From: Pseudomonadota bacterium
GTDB lineage: Bacteria; Pseudomonadota; Alphaproteobacteria; Reyranellales; Reyranellaceae
Length of the DNA stretch: 64,000 bases
Direction: 5' to 3'
NCBI GenBank assembly: GCA_018240685.1
Contig: JAFEFG010000002.1
Coordinates: forward strand, 1 to 64,000
Made by a program: the position numbers and the translations under genes. A model generated the notes under the pieces. That model saw only the letters and a program-made list of their open reading frames with translations. It was not told the origin of the DNA and made no database searches. Shown one piece after another: positions 35,585 through 44,506 of the stretch (its first letter is position 1; each line of letters starts with the position of its first letter).

Positions 35585-35616
35585 TTGGGCGAACCTGGCA
35601 ATTATGCTATAATTGC
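35585..35616 (+). promoter_or_regulatory. Sigma70-like promoter overlapped by an inverted repeat
   Basis: TTGGGC (35585-35590) and a perfect TATAAT (35608-35613) are 17 bases apart. The -10 region lies within the inverted repeat GCAATTAT-gct-ATAATTGC (35598-35616), so a dimeric repressor could block it. It is an AT-rich island in a GC-rich genome. Function is inferred from sequence only. Confidence 0.5.
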
Positions 35617-35780
35617 AATAAATATTGGCGGAATGATGCGATAAAGACAACGCCATCGATTGATGCTCCGGTCGGCGGCATCGAGGGGAGGCGGCTGTCC
35701 GCTCCGATTCTCCGCAAACCCTCGCGAGATTCGTCGAGCCTCGCGAGGAATTGGATCGGATGCAGTGACGACAGCGTTTT

Positions 35781-35808
35781 GGGCCAATCCTCGCGAGCCC
35801 GTTTTTTT
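35781..35808 (+). terminator. Possible weak intrinsic terminator
   Basis: GGGC and GCCC arms enclose 12 bases and are followed by a run of seven T about one base later. The stem is short, so confidence is low; it lies about 170 bases downstream of the promoter-like site. Confidence 0.3.
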
Positions 35809-36004
35809 GATGAGGATGCAGCGGGGGGGAGGAGGAGGCGCACGGCGCGGCAAAGTCTTCGGGCAGCCTTTCCGCATCGGCGTTCGAGGTTTCCCACCGC
35901 TATGGGAAAGAGGCGAAACGCGAACCCGCGTCGCCTTGTGCCGCATCCGTCCGCCGCTATAGTCCGCCCCAACCCGATTGAGACCCATTTTCGAGGAGTG
36001 GCGT

Positions 36005-38302
36005 ATGGCGGCGTTCGGCAAGGCCCAGTACATCAAGCGCGTCGAGGACGACAGGCTGCTCACTGGCACCGGCGGCTTCACCGACAACCTGTCGCGGCCC
36101 AACCAGGTCCATGTGGTGCTGGTCCGTTCGCCGCACGCCCATGCCCGGATCGCGAATATCGACACGTCGGCTGCGAAAAAGGCGCCGGGCGTGGTGGCCG
36201 TCTATACCTGGGCCGACATGGCGGCGGACGGCTGCGGCGACTTCTCCTTCCCGGCCATGTTCCCCAACGCCGACGGCAGCAAGCCCGAGATGACGCCGCG
36301 CCGGTCGCTGGCGCACGAGGTCGTGCGCCATGTCGGCGAGGCGGTGGCGGCGGTGGTCGCCGAGACGCGCGAGCAGGCCGTCGATGCGGTCGAACTGGTC
36401 GAGGTGGAATACGATCCGCTGCCGGCCGTGACGGAGATCGACGATGCGCTCAGGCCCGGCGCACCGCTGGTCTGGCAGGGTGCCCCGGGCAACCTCGCCG
36501 GCTTCAACCGCTTCGGCGACCAGGCCAAGGCCGACGACGCCTTCAAGGCGGCCGCGCACATCGTGTCGCTCGACATCATGCACCAGCGCCTGATCGTGAA
36601 CGCCATGGAGCCGCGCGCCATCATGGCCGAGTGGGAAGACGACCGCATGATCGTCCACATCGGCAGCCAGAATCCCTCGGTCACGCGCGATACGCTGGCG
36701 GGCGTGATCCTCAAGATGCCGAAGGAGCAGGTGCGCGTGCTGGTGCGCGACATCGGCGGCGGCTTCGGCATGAAGACCGGCATCCAGCCCGACGAGTCGG
36801 TCGCGGTGTGGGTAGCCAAGGTGCTGAAGCGCCCGGCCAGGTGGCGCGCCGAGCGCAGCGAGGAGTTCCAGGCCACGACGGCCGGCCGCGACCAGTTGCA
36901 CAAGGCCTCGCTGGCGCTCGACAAGGACGGCCGCATCCTGGCGCTGCGCATGGAGGCCTTCGCCAACATCGGTGCCTATCCCTCGCGCGGCGGCGTGGTG
37001 ATCCCGCTGTTCGTCGGCCCCAAGGTCACGACGGGCACCTACGACATCCCGGTCGTCGATCTCAGGCTCAACTGCGTCCTCACCAACACGGCCACCATCG
37101 CCGCCTATCGCGGCGCCGGCCGGCCGGAATGCATCTTCAACATCGAGCGCCTGATGGACACGGCAGCGCGCCAGATCGGCATGGATCCGGCCGAACTGCG
37201 GCGCCGCAACTTCGTGAAGCCGGCGCAGATGCCCTACACCACGGCGATGGGCGAGAAGTACGACACCGGCGACTTCAACCTCTTCCTTGGCAAGACGCTC
37301 GACGCCTCCGACTGGAACGGCTTCGCCCAGCGCAAGGCCGAGGCGGAGAAGCGGGGCAAGCTCTACGGCCGCGGGCTCGCCTCCTACGTCGAGTGGACCA
37401 GCGCCAACGTCATGAACGAGATGGCGCACTACGAGGTGAAGGCCGACGGCACGGTGACGATCTGGATGGGCACCCAGGGCATGGGGCAGGGGCTGCAGAC
37501 CAGCTTCACCCAGCTCGCCTCCGAGCTGCTGGGCATCGATCCGTCCAAGATCGAGATCGCCATGGGCGATTCCGACCGCGTCGGCGGCGTCGGCTCGATG
37601 GGCTCGCGCTCGGCCTATATCGGCGGCTCGGCGGTCCTCACCGGCAGCGAGAAGCTGATCGACAAGGGCAAGGACCTGGCGGCCGATGCGCTGGAAGCCA
37701 GCACGGCCGACATCACCTATGCCTCGGGCCGCTTCACCATCGCCGGCACCGACCGCGGCATCGGGCTCGGCGAGCTGGCGGCCAAGCAGCCCGACAAGCG
37801 TATCTTCATCGAGAACGTGAACACCGTAGACGGCATCGCCTGGCCGAATGGCGCGCATGTCGGCGAGGTGGAGATCGATCCCGAGACCGGGCACGTGGAG
37901 CTCAAGCGCTACACGACGGTCGACGACGTCGGCCGGCCGCTGCACCGGCCGATCGTGTTCGGCCAGATCCACGGCGGCTGCGCCCAGGGCATCGGCCAGG
38001 CGCTGCTGGAGGAGAACGTCTACGACCGCGAGTCCGGACAGCTCCTCACCGGCTCGTTCATGGACTATGCCATGCCGCGCGCCGACACCTTCCCGACCTT
38101 CAACAACCAGCTCGACGACTCGGTGCCGGCCAAGAGCAATCCGCTTGGCGCCAAGGGCGTAGGCGAATCGGGAACGGTCGGCTCCACGCCCACGGTGATG
38201 AACGCCATCATGGACGCGCTGTGGCCGCTCGGCGTGCGCAACTTGCAGATGCCCGCCACGCCGCTGCGCGTCTGGCAGGCGATCCAGGCTACGCGCAAAT
38301 AA
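36005..38302 (+). CDS. Xanthine dehydrogenase-family molybdopterin-binding subunit
   Basis: Large subunit (765 residues) of a molybdenum hydroxylase, the CoxL/aldehyde-oxidase type. Seen: RVEDDRLLTGTGGFTDN at the start, GGGFGMKTGI and the AYRGAGRPE loop near residue 368, and the catalytic Glu in KGVGESGT near residue 718. The AYRGAGRPE form, not AYRCSFR, rules against true CO dehydrogenase, so it is one of the many uncharacterised form-II-like enzymes. The usual FAD (CoxM) and 2Fe-2S (CoxS) subunit genes are not adjacent. GAGGAG precedes ATG 36005. The SGNH-like gene follows after 10 bases. Confidence 0.88.
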   Translation: MAAFGKAQYIKRVEDDRLLTGTGGFTDNLSRPNQVHVVLVRSPHAHARIANIDTSAAKKAPGVVAVYTWADMAADGCGDFSFPAMFPNADGSKPEMTPRRSLAHEVVRHVGEAVAAVVAETREQAVDAVELVEVEYDPLPAVTEIDDALRPGAPLVWQGAPGNLAGFNRFGDQAKADDAFKAAAHIVSLDIMHQRLIVNAMEPRAIMAEWEDDRMIVHIGSQNPSVTRDTLAGVILKMPKEQVRVLVRDIGGGFGMKTGIQPDESVAVWVAKVLKRPARWRAERSEEFQATTAGRDQLHKASLALDKDGRILALRMEAFANIGAYPSRGGVVIPLFVGPKVTTGTYDIPVVDLRLNCVLTNTATIAAYRGAGRPECIFNIERLMDTAARQIGMDPAELRRRNFVKPAQMPYTTAMGEKYDTGDFNLFLGKTLDASDWNGFAQRKAEAEKRGKLYGRGLASYVEWTSANVMNEMAHYEVKADGTVTIWMGTQGMGQGLQTSFTQLASELLGIDPSKIEIAMGDSDRVGGVGSMGSRSAYIGGSAVLTGSEKLIDKGKDLAADALEASTADITYASGRFTIAGTDRGIGLGELAAKQPDKRIFIENVNTVDGIAWPNGAHVGEVEIDPETGHVELKRYTTVDDVGRPLHRPIVFGQIHGGCAQGIGQALLEENVYDRESGQLLTGSFMDYAMPRADTFPTFNNQLDDSVPAKSNPLGAKGVGESGTVGSTPTVMNAIMDALWPLGVRNLQMPATPLRVWQAIQATRK

Positions 38303-38312
38303 AGGGGAAGCG

Positions 38313-39566
38313 ATGAAGCAGCGCATCTTCGGTTGGATCTCGACGCTCGTCGGCGTCGTCCTGGCGCTGGCCCTCGTCGAGGTCACCGCCACGGTGTGGC
38401 TGATGATCGAGGACGGGCACTACACGCCCGCGTCGGAACTCTTCGAGCGCACGCAGAACACCTACGTGCGCGACATGACGAAGCATTCCGACTGCCGCTA
38501 CGTCGATACGCTGTTCCCGCATCCCTACGTCGCCTTCGTCCACCACGCCAACCCGCCCTGCGGCAAGCCGTGGGTGAACAATGTCGGCCTGTTCGGTCCC
38601 GACTTCCCGACGGTGAAGCGCACCGACGTCTACACCGTGATGCTGGTCGGCGGCTCGGTGGCGTCCCAGCTCGGCCAGGAACTGCAGCCGCCGGCGCAGC
38701 GCTATCTCGAGGAGGAGCTGAACAAGCGCTACATCAGCCCCACCGGCAAACCGTTCCTGCTCCTCAACGGTGGCGACGGCGCCTGGAAGGAGCCGCAGTC
38801 CTTCATCCTGTTCTCGCTCTATGCCAGCTCGGTCGATGCGGTGCTGACGCTCGACGGCTTCAACGAGCACTATTTCTTCTTCCCCGGTACGCCTGAGCGT
38901 CTCGAACGGCCGCTCAGCAACTTCATCGACGTCAATCCGTTCGTCGCCGACGAGAATTTCGGAGATGCCGCCATCGGCTGGGTGATCGGCCGCGTCGGCG
39001 GCACGCTGCAGCGCATGCCGTTGCTGGGTCACAGCCACGCCGCCTACATGATCGTCCGTGGCATCGAGGCGGTGGCCAAGAGCAAAGACATCTTCTCCTC
39101 GACCAAGAAGACGACGCTGGCCAGCCTGTTCAAGATGCCCGACGACATCGTCAAGGACCATGAACGAGAGTTCCAGGTCCAGGTGGGCCTCTACCAGAAG
39201 TATGAGCGGGCGATCGAGGCGGTGGCCAAGGACAACGGCGTGAAGACGGCCTACTTCTTCCAGCCCGTGCCGGCCTACGGCAAGGAGCTGACCGAGGAGG
39301 AGAAGAAGGACGCCGGCGATCTCAGCTATGGTCCCCTCTATCGACGCCTCGTCGGGGAGATGATGACCCTGCGCAGCCGCGGCATGGCCATGTACGATCT
39401 GGGCGACATCTACAAGGACGAGAAGGGCCGGATCTATGCCGACCAGGTCCATTGCTATCGCGAGCCCGGCCCGAAGGCCAACAGCCGCGGCTACTCGATC
39501 ATGGCCCAGCGCGTCGCGCAGAATCTCGCCGAGGCCTGGGGGCTCAAGGAGAAGCCTGCCAACTGA
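38313..39566 (+). CDS. Membrane-anchored SGNH-hydrolase-like protein
   Basis: Protein of 417 residues with one N-terminal hydrophobic helix (residues 8-32) and a periplasmic body. VMLVGGSVASQL near residue 110 looks like the nucleophile block of SGNH/GDSL hydrolases, LTLDGFNEHYF may be the Asn block, and YADQVHCY near the C-terminus gives the Asp-x-x-His pair. Such enzymes deacylate glycans or lipids. Most of the middle is unfamiliar, so the assignment rests on the spacing of these motifs. It starts 10 bases after the molybdenum-hydroxylase gene. Confidence 0.65.
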   Translation: MKQRIFGWISTLVGVVLALALVEVTATVWLMIEDGHYTPASELFERTQNTYVRDMTKHSDCRYVDTLFPHPYVAFVHHANPPCGKPWVNNVGLFGPDFPTVKRTDVYTVMLVGGSVASQLGQELQPPAQRYLEEELNKRYISPTGKPFLLLNGGDGAWKEPQSFILFSLYASSVDAVLTLDGFNEHYFFFPGTPERLERPLSNFIDVNPFVADENFGDAAIGWVIGRVGGTLQRMPLLGHSHAAYMIVRGIEAVAKSKDIFSSTKKTTLASLFKMPDDIVKDHEREFQVQVGLYQKYERAIEAVAKDNGVKTAYFFQPVPAYGKELTEEEKKDAGDLSYGPLYRRLVGEMMTLRSRGMAMYDLGDIYKDEKGRIYADQVHCYREPGPKANSRGYSIMAQRVAQNLAEAWGLKEKPAN

Positions 39567-39725
39567 GCGTACCGTGCCCGGTTGCGATTGATACAAAGGC
39601 GGGCCGTTCGCGACACCAAAGTTACAGATTCGCGACCTATATCTTCCTTGCGCCGCTCGGGAGGGGTCCCGGGAAGCGCGGTTATATCGTGTGGGAAGCG
39701 CTCCGCCTGCGGGCGGGGCAAGGGT

Positions 39726-39763
39726 GCCGGCCTAACGAGCGAAGGGGTTCGCTCCAGGCCGGC
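39726..39763 (+). promoter_or_regulatory. Strong two-part hairpin upstream of a pilin-like gene
   Basis: Stems GCCGGCCT/AGGCCGGC and GAGCGAA/TTCGCTC are nested, with a 3-base bulge on one side, 1 on the other, and a GGGG loop. It ends 23 bases before the ATG at 39787, with no T-run, so it would be a leader structure rather than a terminator. Confidence 0.5.
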
Positions 39764-39786
39764 GGGGTCAGAACTTGGGGTGTTCC

Positions 39787-39948
39787 ATGACGACTGCTCG
39801 TGCGTCTGCTGTCTGCCGTTCGCTGTGCGATGATTGCGTCGGCCGATCCTCCATCCGCTATGCGCTGATGGTCGGTCTCGCCTCCTCGGCATTGCTGGTG
39901 CTGGTGCGAGTCGCCACCGCTGCGGCTTCACCACTTTTCACTGGCTAG
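39787..39948 (+). CDS. Small pilin-like membrane protein (53 aa)
   Basis: A 53-codon frame whose product has a short Cys-containing N-terminus (three Cys), then VGRSSIRYALMVGLASSALLVL, one hydrophobic helix and a short tail. The G-x3-I-x-Y-x-L pattern matches Flp-type IVb pilins at the prepilin cleavage site, but the residue corresponding to Glu5 is Arg. Three Flp-type genes occur at 61.4-62.0 kb for comparison. No clear ribosome site is visible, and coding status is uncertain; alternatively the frame is chance. Confidence 0.4.
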   Translation: MTTARASAVCRSLCDDCVGRSSIRYALMVGLASSALLVLVRVATAAASPLFTG

Positions 39949-40050
39949 TGCGAATAGCCGCGGTCATCCGGCTTTGCGTTTGATCGGCGCTTTGGGGTGC
40001 GCCATCCTCGACGGGCCGGCAACGGGATCCGGCCAAGAAAGGAACCAACC

Positions 40051-41430
40051 GTGTCGCGTACCGACCGCGTCGAAGGCACGTCGATCCATCGCCCGCCGTC
40101 CATCGACCGCATGGCCAACTGGCCGGCGCTCGCACCGCTGATCGACAAGGTCGGCCGGGCGCCGGTCGTGGACGCGCTGCGCGCCTGGGCGGAGGCGCGG
40201 CGCGGCCATGCCGATGTCGGCGACGCGGCGGCCTGCGCGCGCTGGTGCGAGGAGAAGCTGGCGTCCCTCGCCCATCCCTCGCAGCGGCGCGTGTTCAACC
40301 TCACCGGCACGGTGCTGCACACCAATCTCGGCCGCGCGCTGCTGGCGGAAGAGGCGATCGAGGCGGCGGTGGCCGCCATGCGCACGCCGACCACGCTCGA
40401 GTACGATCTCGCCGATGGCGGCCGCGGCGAGCGCGATGATCACATTGCGCCGTGGCTGTGCCGGCTCACCGGCGCCGAAGCCGCGACGGCGGTGAACAAC
40501 AATGCGGGTGCCGTGCTGCTGGCGCTTGCCGCGCTGGCGGCGGGACGCGAAGTGATCGTCTCGCGCGGCGAGCTGATCGAGATCGGCGGCGCCTTCCGCA
40601 TCCCCGACATCATGGCGCGCGCGGGCTGCCGGCTGGTCGAGGTCGGCACCACCAACCGCACGCACCTCAAGGACTATGCGGCGGCGATCGGGCCGGACAC
40701 GGCCGCGATCATGAAGGTGCATCCCTCCAACTACGCGGTGCAGGGCTTCACCAGCTCGGTGCCGGCGGCGGAGCTGGTGCCGCTGGCGCACGAGAAGGGC
40801 CTGCCGGTGATCGAGGATCTCGGCAGCGGCACGCTGGTCGATCTCGAGACCTGGGGCCTGCCGCACGAGCCGACGGCGCGCGAGGCGGTTGCGGCCGGCA
40901 TCGATGTCGTCACCTTCTCCGGCGACAAGCTGCTGGGCGGCCCGCAGGCGGGGCTGCTGGTGGGCAAGCGCTCCTGCATCGAGCGCATCGCGAAGAATCC
41001 CCTGAAACGCGCCCTGCGCCTCGACAAGGTGCGGCTGGCCGGGCTCGAGGCGACGCTCAGGCTCTATGCCGCTCCCGAGCGGCTGGTGATGCGCCTGCCG
41101 ACGATCCGCACGCTGGCGCGGCCGGCGGCCGAGATCCATGCTCAGGCCGAACGCCTGCTGCCGGCCTTCGCGCAGGTGCTGGGCGCGGCCTGGCAGGCCG
41201 GCATCCGGCCGGTGCGCGGCCAGATCGGCTCCGGCGCGCTGCCCGTCGACCTGCTGCCCTCCTTCGCGCTGACGGCGAAGGGCCGGGGCCTCAACGGCCT
41301 CGCTGCCGCGTTGCGCGCGTTGCCCATCCCGGTGATCGGCCGCATCGAGGACGACACGCTGCTTCTCGACCTGCGCACGCTCGACGACGAAGCCGCTTTC
41401 GTCGCGCAGCTCGACCGGCTCGCGCCATGA
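40051..41430 (+). CDS. selA: L-seryl-tRNA(Sec) selenium transferase
   Basis: PLP enzyme of 459 residues (E. coli SelA is 463) that converts Ser-tRNA(Sec) to Sec-tRNA(Sec) using selenophosphate. Seen: [54 protein letters not shown], and the Schiff-base Lys in [13 protein letters not shown] near residue 293. The GTG at 40051 has AAAGGAA upstream; the earlier in-frame ATG at 39997 is not conserved. Its stop overlaps the selB start (ATGA), so the two are coupled, with tRNA-Sec directly downstream. Confidence 0.93.
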   Translation: MSRTDRVEGTSIHRPPSIDRMANWPALAPLIDKVGRAPVVDALRAWAEARRGHADVGDAAACARWCEEKLASLAHPSQRRVFNLTGTVLHTNLGRALLAEEAIEAAVAAMRTPTTLEYDLADGGRGERDDHIAPWLCRLTGAEAATAVNNNAGAVLLALAALAAGREVIVSRGELIEIGGAFRIPDIMARAGCRLVEVGTTNRTHLKDYAAAIGPDTAAIMKVHPSNYAVQGFTSSVPAAELVPLAHEKGLPVIEDLGSGTLVDLETWGLPHEPTAREAVAAGIDVVTFSGDKLLGGPQAGLLVGKRSCIERIAKNPLKRALRLDKVRLAGLEATLRLYAAPERLVMRLPTIRTLARPAAEIHAQAERLLPAFAQVLGAAWQAGIRPVRGQIGSGALPVDLLPSFALTAKGRGLNGLAAALRALPIPVIGRIEDDTLLLDLRTLDDEAAFVAQLDRLAP

Positions 41431-43328
41431 TCGTCGGCACCGCGGGTCATATCGATCATGGCAAAACGGCGCTGGTGAAGGCTCTCACCGGCGTCGATGC
41501 CGATCGCCTCAAGGAAGAGAAGGCGCGCGGCATCACCATCGATCTCGGCTACGCCTACAGCGATCTCGGCGACGGCCGCCAGCTCGGCTTCGTCGACGTG
41601 CCGGGCCACGAGCGCTTCGTGCACAACATGCTGGCGGGCGCGACCGGCATCGATGCCGCCCTGCTGGTCGTGTCGGCGGCCGAAGGCATCAAGCCGCAGA
41701 CGGTCGAGCATCTGCAGATCCTCGACCTGCTGGGCCTCGACCGCGGGATCGTGGCGCTGACCAAGGCCGATCTCGTCACGGAGGACCAGCTTCTCGAACG
41801 CATGACCGAGGTCGAGGCGCTGCTGGCGACCAGCACGCTCAAGGGCGCGGAGATCGTGCCGGTGTCCGCGCTCACCGGCCAGGGCGTCGACGAGCTCAAG
41901 GCCAAACTCCTGGCGTTGGGCGAGAGCGTGCGGAGCACGACCGGCTTCGCGCGGCTGGCAGTGGATCGCAGCTTCGTGCTGCCGGGTGCGGGCGTCGTCG
42001 TCACCGGTACCGTGCATGCCGGCGAGATCCGGGTCGACGACCGCCTGTTGCTCACGCCCTCGGGGCTGGAGGCGCGCGTGCGCTCGCTGCATGCGCAGAA
42101 CCGGCCCGCCGAGATCGGCCGCGCAGGCGAGCGCTGCGCGCTCAATCTCACCGGCCCCAAGCTCACGAAGGAGGCCGTGCGCCGTGGCGACTGGGTCGTG
42201 AGCCCCGAACTGCATGCGCCGACGGATCGGCTCGACGTGCGGCTCAAGCTGCTGGCCTCCGAGCCGCACGCGCTCAAGCACTGGTCACCGGTCCATGTCC
42301 ATATCGGCGCCGCGCATGTGATGGGCCGCGTGGCGTTGCTGGAGGGCGATTCTCTCGCCCCCGGCGCGAGTGGGCTGGCGCAGCTCGTGATCGAGGAGGA
42401 GATCGGCGCGCTTGTGGGCGACCGCGTCATCCTGCGCGATCCCTCGGCCACGCGCACGATCGGCGGCGGCACCGTCGTCGATCCGTTCGGCCCGCCGCGC
42501 AACCGCCGAACGCCGCGCCGGCTGCGCGAACTTGCCCTGATGGAAGAGCTGGAGCCGATTGCCGCGCTGATTTCCGCGGAAGGCGGTTTCGTCGATCTGG
42601 CGCGGCTCGGCCTCGCGCTCAACCTGCGCCCGGAGGAGGCGGACAGGCGACTTGCCGAGGCGGGCGGCGTGCGCGTGCAGGGGTTCGGATTCCGGCCCTC
42701 GACCCTGGCTGCGGTGCGCCAGGATATCGTCGACACGCTCGGCGCCTTCCACGAGGCCAATGCCGATGCGCCCGGCATGCCGCCGGAGCGGCTGCGGGTG
42801 AGCCTGAAGCAGCGCTGGCCCGCCCCGGTGTTCCGTGCGCTGCTGGAGGGAGAGGCGGCCGCAAAGACGGTCGTGGTCGAGGGAGGTTTCGCGCGCCTGC
42901 CTGGCCATTCGCTCACGCTGACACCGCGGGACGAGGCGCTGTGGAGGAAGATCTCGGCGGAGCTTGCCCGCGAGCGCTTCAAGCCGCCGCGCGTGCGCGA
43001 CTTCGCCAACGAATTCCGCGAGCCTGAACCCAACGTGCGCAAGCTCCTGCGCCAGCTCGCGCGTCTGGGCCGCGTGGTCGAGATCGCCCCCGACCAGTTC
43101 TTCCTGCGCCCGGCGGTGGCGGAGATGATCGCCATCGCCCACGGCCTGGGGCCCGATTTCACCGCGGCGCAATTCCGCGACAGCCTCGACAACGGCCGCA
43201 AGCTGGCGATCCTCATTCTGGAATTCTTCGACCGCCACGGCATCACGATCCGCCGCGGCGACCTGCGCCGCACCATCCCGCAGAAGCTCGGCCAGTACGG
43301 GGCGCCGCCGGCCGGCATCCCGGCGTGA
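41427..43328 (+). CDS. selB: Selenocysteine-specific elongation factor
   Basis: GTPase of 633 residues that delivers Sec-tRNA(Sec) to UGA codons beside a SECIS hairpin. GTPase motifs are [17 protein letters not shown] (residues 4-20), [15 protein letters not shown] (about 60-74) and ALTKAD for the NKxD site; EF-Tu-like domains 2 and 3 follow. The C-terminal 270 residues contain the winged-helix repeats that bind SECIS RNA ([19 protein letters not shown] is split among helices). It is slightly longer than the 614-residue E. coli protein. The 4-base overlap with selA sets the start. Confidence 0.93.
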   Translation: MIVGTAGHIDHGKTALVKALTGVDADRLKEEKARGITIDLGYAYSDLGDGRQLGFVDVPGHERFVHNMLAGATGIDAALLVVSAAEGIKPQTVEHLQILDLLGLDRGIVALTKADLVTEDQLLERMTEVEALLATSTLKGAEIVPVSALTGQGVDELKAKLLALGESVRSTTGFARLAVDRSFVLPGAGVVVTGTVHAGEIRVDDRLLLTPSGLEARVRSLHAQNRPAEIGRAGERCALNLTGPKLTKEAVRRGDWVVSPELHAPTDRLDVRLKLLASEPHALKHWSPVHVHIGAAHVMGRVALLEGDSLAPGASGLAQLVIEEEIGALVGDRVILRDPSATRTIGGGTVVDPFGPPRNRRTPRRLRELALMEELEPIAALISAEGGFVDLARLGLALNLRPEEADRRLAEAGGVRVQGFGFRPSTLAAVRQDIVDTLGAFHEANADAPGMPPERLRVSLKQRWPAPVFRALLEGEAAAKTVVVEGGFARLPGHSLTLTPRDEALWRKISAELARERFKPPRVRDFANEFREPEPNVRKLLRQLARLGRVVEIAPDQFFLRPAVAEMIAIAHGLGPDFTAAQFRDSLDNGRKLAILILEFFDRHGITIRRGDLRRTIPQKLGQYGAPPAGIPA

Positions 43329-43360
43329 CAGGCGTCTCCGTCTCGGGGAATATCGGTCCT

Positions 43361-43456
43361 GGAAGAGAAGCGCTCCCGGTGGGGCGGCTGGCCTTCAAAG
43401 CCAGAGAGGGCCGCCAGACGGCTCTTAGTGGGTTCGACTCCCACTCTCTTCCGCCA
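43361..43456 (+). tRNA. selC: tRNA-Sec (anticodon UCA)
   Basis: The 96-base gene has an 8-bp acceptor stem (GGAAGAGA/TCTCTTCC), an anticodon arm CTGGC-CTTCAAA-GCCAG with UCA at 43395-43397, a long variable arm, a T arm with GGTTCGACTCC, a G discriminator and an encoded CCA. The long acceptor stem, long extra arm and UCA anticodon are diagnostic of selenocysteine tRNA. It lies 32 bases after selB, forming a compact selA-selB-selC cassette. Confidence 0.95.
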
Positions 43457-43484
43457 GCCCGCCTTGCGCCGCCACGAAGCCGGA

Positions 43485-44354
43485 TCAGTACAGCAGGATC
43501 CTCTGAAGGTCGTAGGTCACCACGTATTCCCTGGTGATCGTCCCGGTTCTCTTGATGCGCCCTTCCATGCCGTTGTCGGGCTTGTCCCTGATCCGGGGCT
43601 CCATCCATTTCGTGTTCTTCAGGCGAAGGGCGTCCAGGTCGGTGATCCCGGTGAAGAACTGGTCGGTTGTCGTGCTGCGCAGGCACCGTTCCTTCGTGGG
43701 AGGGGGAGTCTCCGTCACCGGCGTGCTGTCGCAGCCCTGGTCGTACTCGTGCGACCGGTGCAGCGTTCTTTCGCAACCAAGCTTCTGCTCGAAGACGTCG
43801 AAGCTCACGTACCAGCCTGGAGGCCCCTGGCTCCCGGCCTCCGAGTGCCAGCTCACGTCGAATCGCGCGGCAACGGCCCCTTGCATGATCGCGCTGGATC
43901 CCCTGCTTTCCTTTTCGCTGATGACGCCCTTCCTGCCGCCGCGGCATGCCCTCGGCGTCGCGGCTTTGGAATTGGTGTTCTCGGTCCGCCGATACTCGAC
44001 TTCGCCCGAGAAGGTCCGGCCCGCGCATTCAGAGCGGTTCGAGGGATCGGCGCAATCGCCCGTTATCTTCGCGTCGTAGAATTCGTATGTCGTCTGATCT
44101 TCGACGTAGTGGCGGTCTCCCGTCGCCTGGGCATGGGAAGCGGCGATCAGGCCATCGCGATGATAACGATCGTCGATCTTGCGGGTCACCGTGACCTCGC
44201 CGATCCAGAAATCCTGCTTCGCCTTCTTGGGCGATACCAGCGGCGCAAGAGGATCCGGATCGTCCTGTGCGACGCTCCGATGGCAGGGGCCGGCTATCGC
44301 CAACACCGAACACAGTGCCAGGATCGGCCTGGTGGCTCTGGAAGCAGGTTTCAC
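43485..44354 (-). CDS. Hypothetical secreted Cys-containing protein
   Basis: Protein of 289 residues of unknown family. A signal peptide covers about residues 1-29 (ends SVAQ). The mature part begins with an acidic Pro-rich segment, contains about six Cys (GDCAD, SECAG, RACRG, LGCER, QGCDS, ERCLR) that could form three disulfides, and ends with ITREYVVTYDLQRILLY. It is beta-rich in appearance with repeated short charged strands. The start is GTG 44354 with GAGGA before it. It is the last gene of three on the minus strand, after the two described next. Confidence 0.7.
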   Translation of the reverse strand: MKPASRATRPILALCSVLAIAGPCHRSVAQDDPDPLAPLVSPKKAKQDFWIGEVTVTRKIDDRYHRDGLIAASHAQATGDRHYVEDQTTYEFYDAKITGDCADPSNRSECAGRTFSGEVEYRRTENTNSKAATPRACRGGRKGVISEKESRGSSAIMQGAVAARFDVSWHSEAGSQGPPGWYVSFDVFEQKLGCERTLHRSHEYDQGCDSTPVTETPPPTKERCLRSTTTDQFFTGITDLDALRLKNTKWMEPRIRDKPDNGMEGRIKRTGTITREYVVTYDLQRILLY

Positions 44355-44506
44355 GGCAAATCCTCGCTCACGCTGGTCAGGGCGAGTAGTTTGTCATCTT
44401 CCCTTTGCGCGCCATGCGAGGGCGTTGATTCAAGTCAAGGTGAACCGCGCCACGGCAGTAGCCGTTCCCTTCTCTCGATCGCGATGGGGGAACCGTGGCG
44501 GAGGCG

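Larger units (their letters stand above)
35442..36004. other. 563-bp intergenic region with a possible untranslated transcript
   Basis: No conserved protein is visible here. It holds a promoter-like sequence with an inverted repeat at 35585-35616, several CTCGCGAG palindromes around 35725-35797, and a T7 run at about 35802-35808 (reported separately). The following gene begins with its own GAGGAG ribosome site. Confidence 0.5.

Noticed and set aside
35602-36165. A 187-codon minus-strand frame and a 100-codon plus-strand frame in the gap after the RND pump
   Set aside because: Both lack homology signals and run across palindromes and a homopolymeric T-run; the minus frame also invades the molybdenum hydroxylase gene.
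36005-38302. True carbon-monoxide dehydrogenase large subunit
   Set aside because: The active-site loop reads AYRGAGRPE, not the AYRCSFR form of proven CO dehydrogenase, and partner subunits are missing.
43361-43456. A serine tRNA
   Set aside because: The anticodon is UCA in a loop CTTCAAA with an 8-bp acceptor stem, and selA-selB lie directly upstream, so tRNA-Sec fits better.
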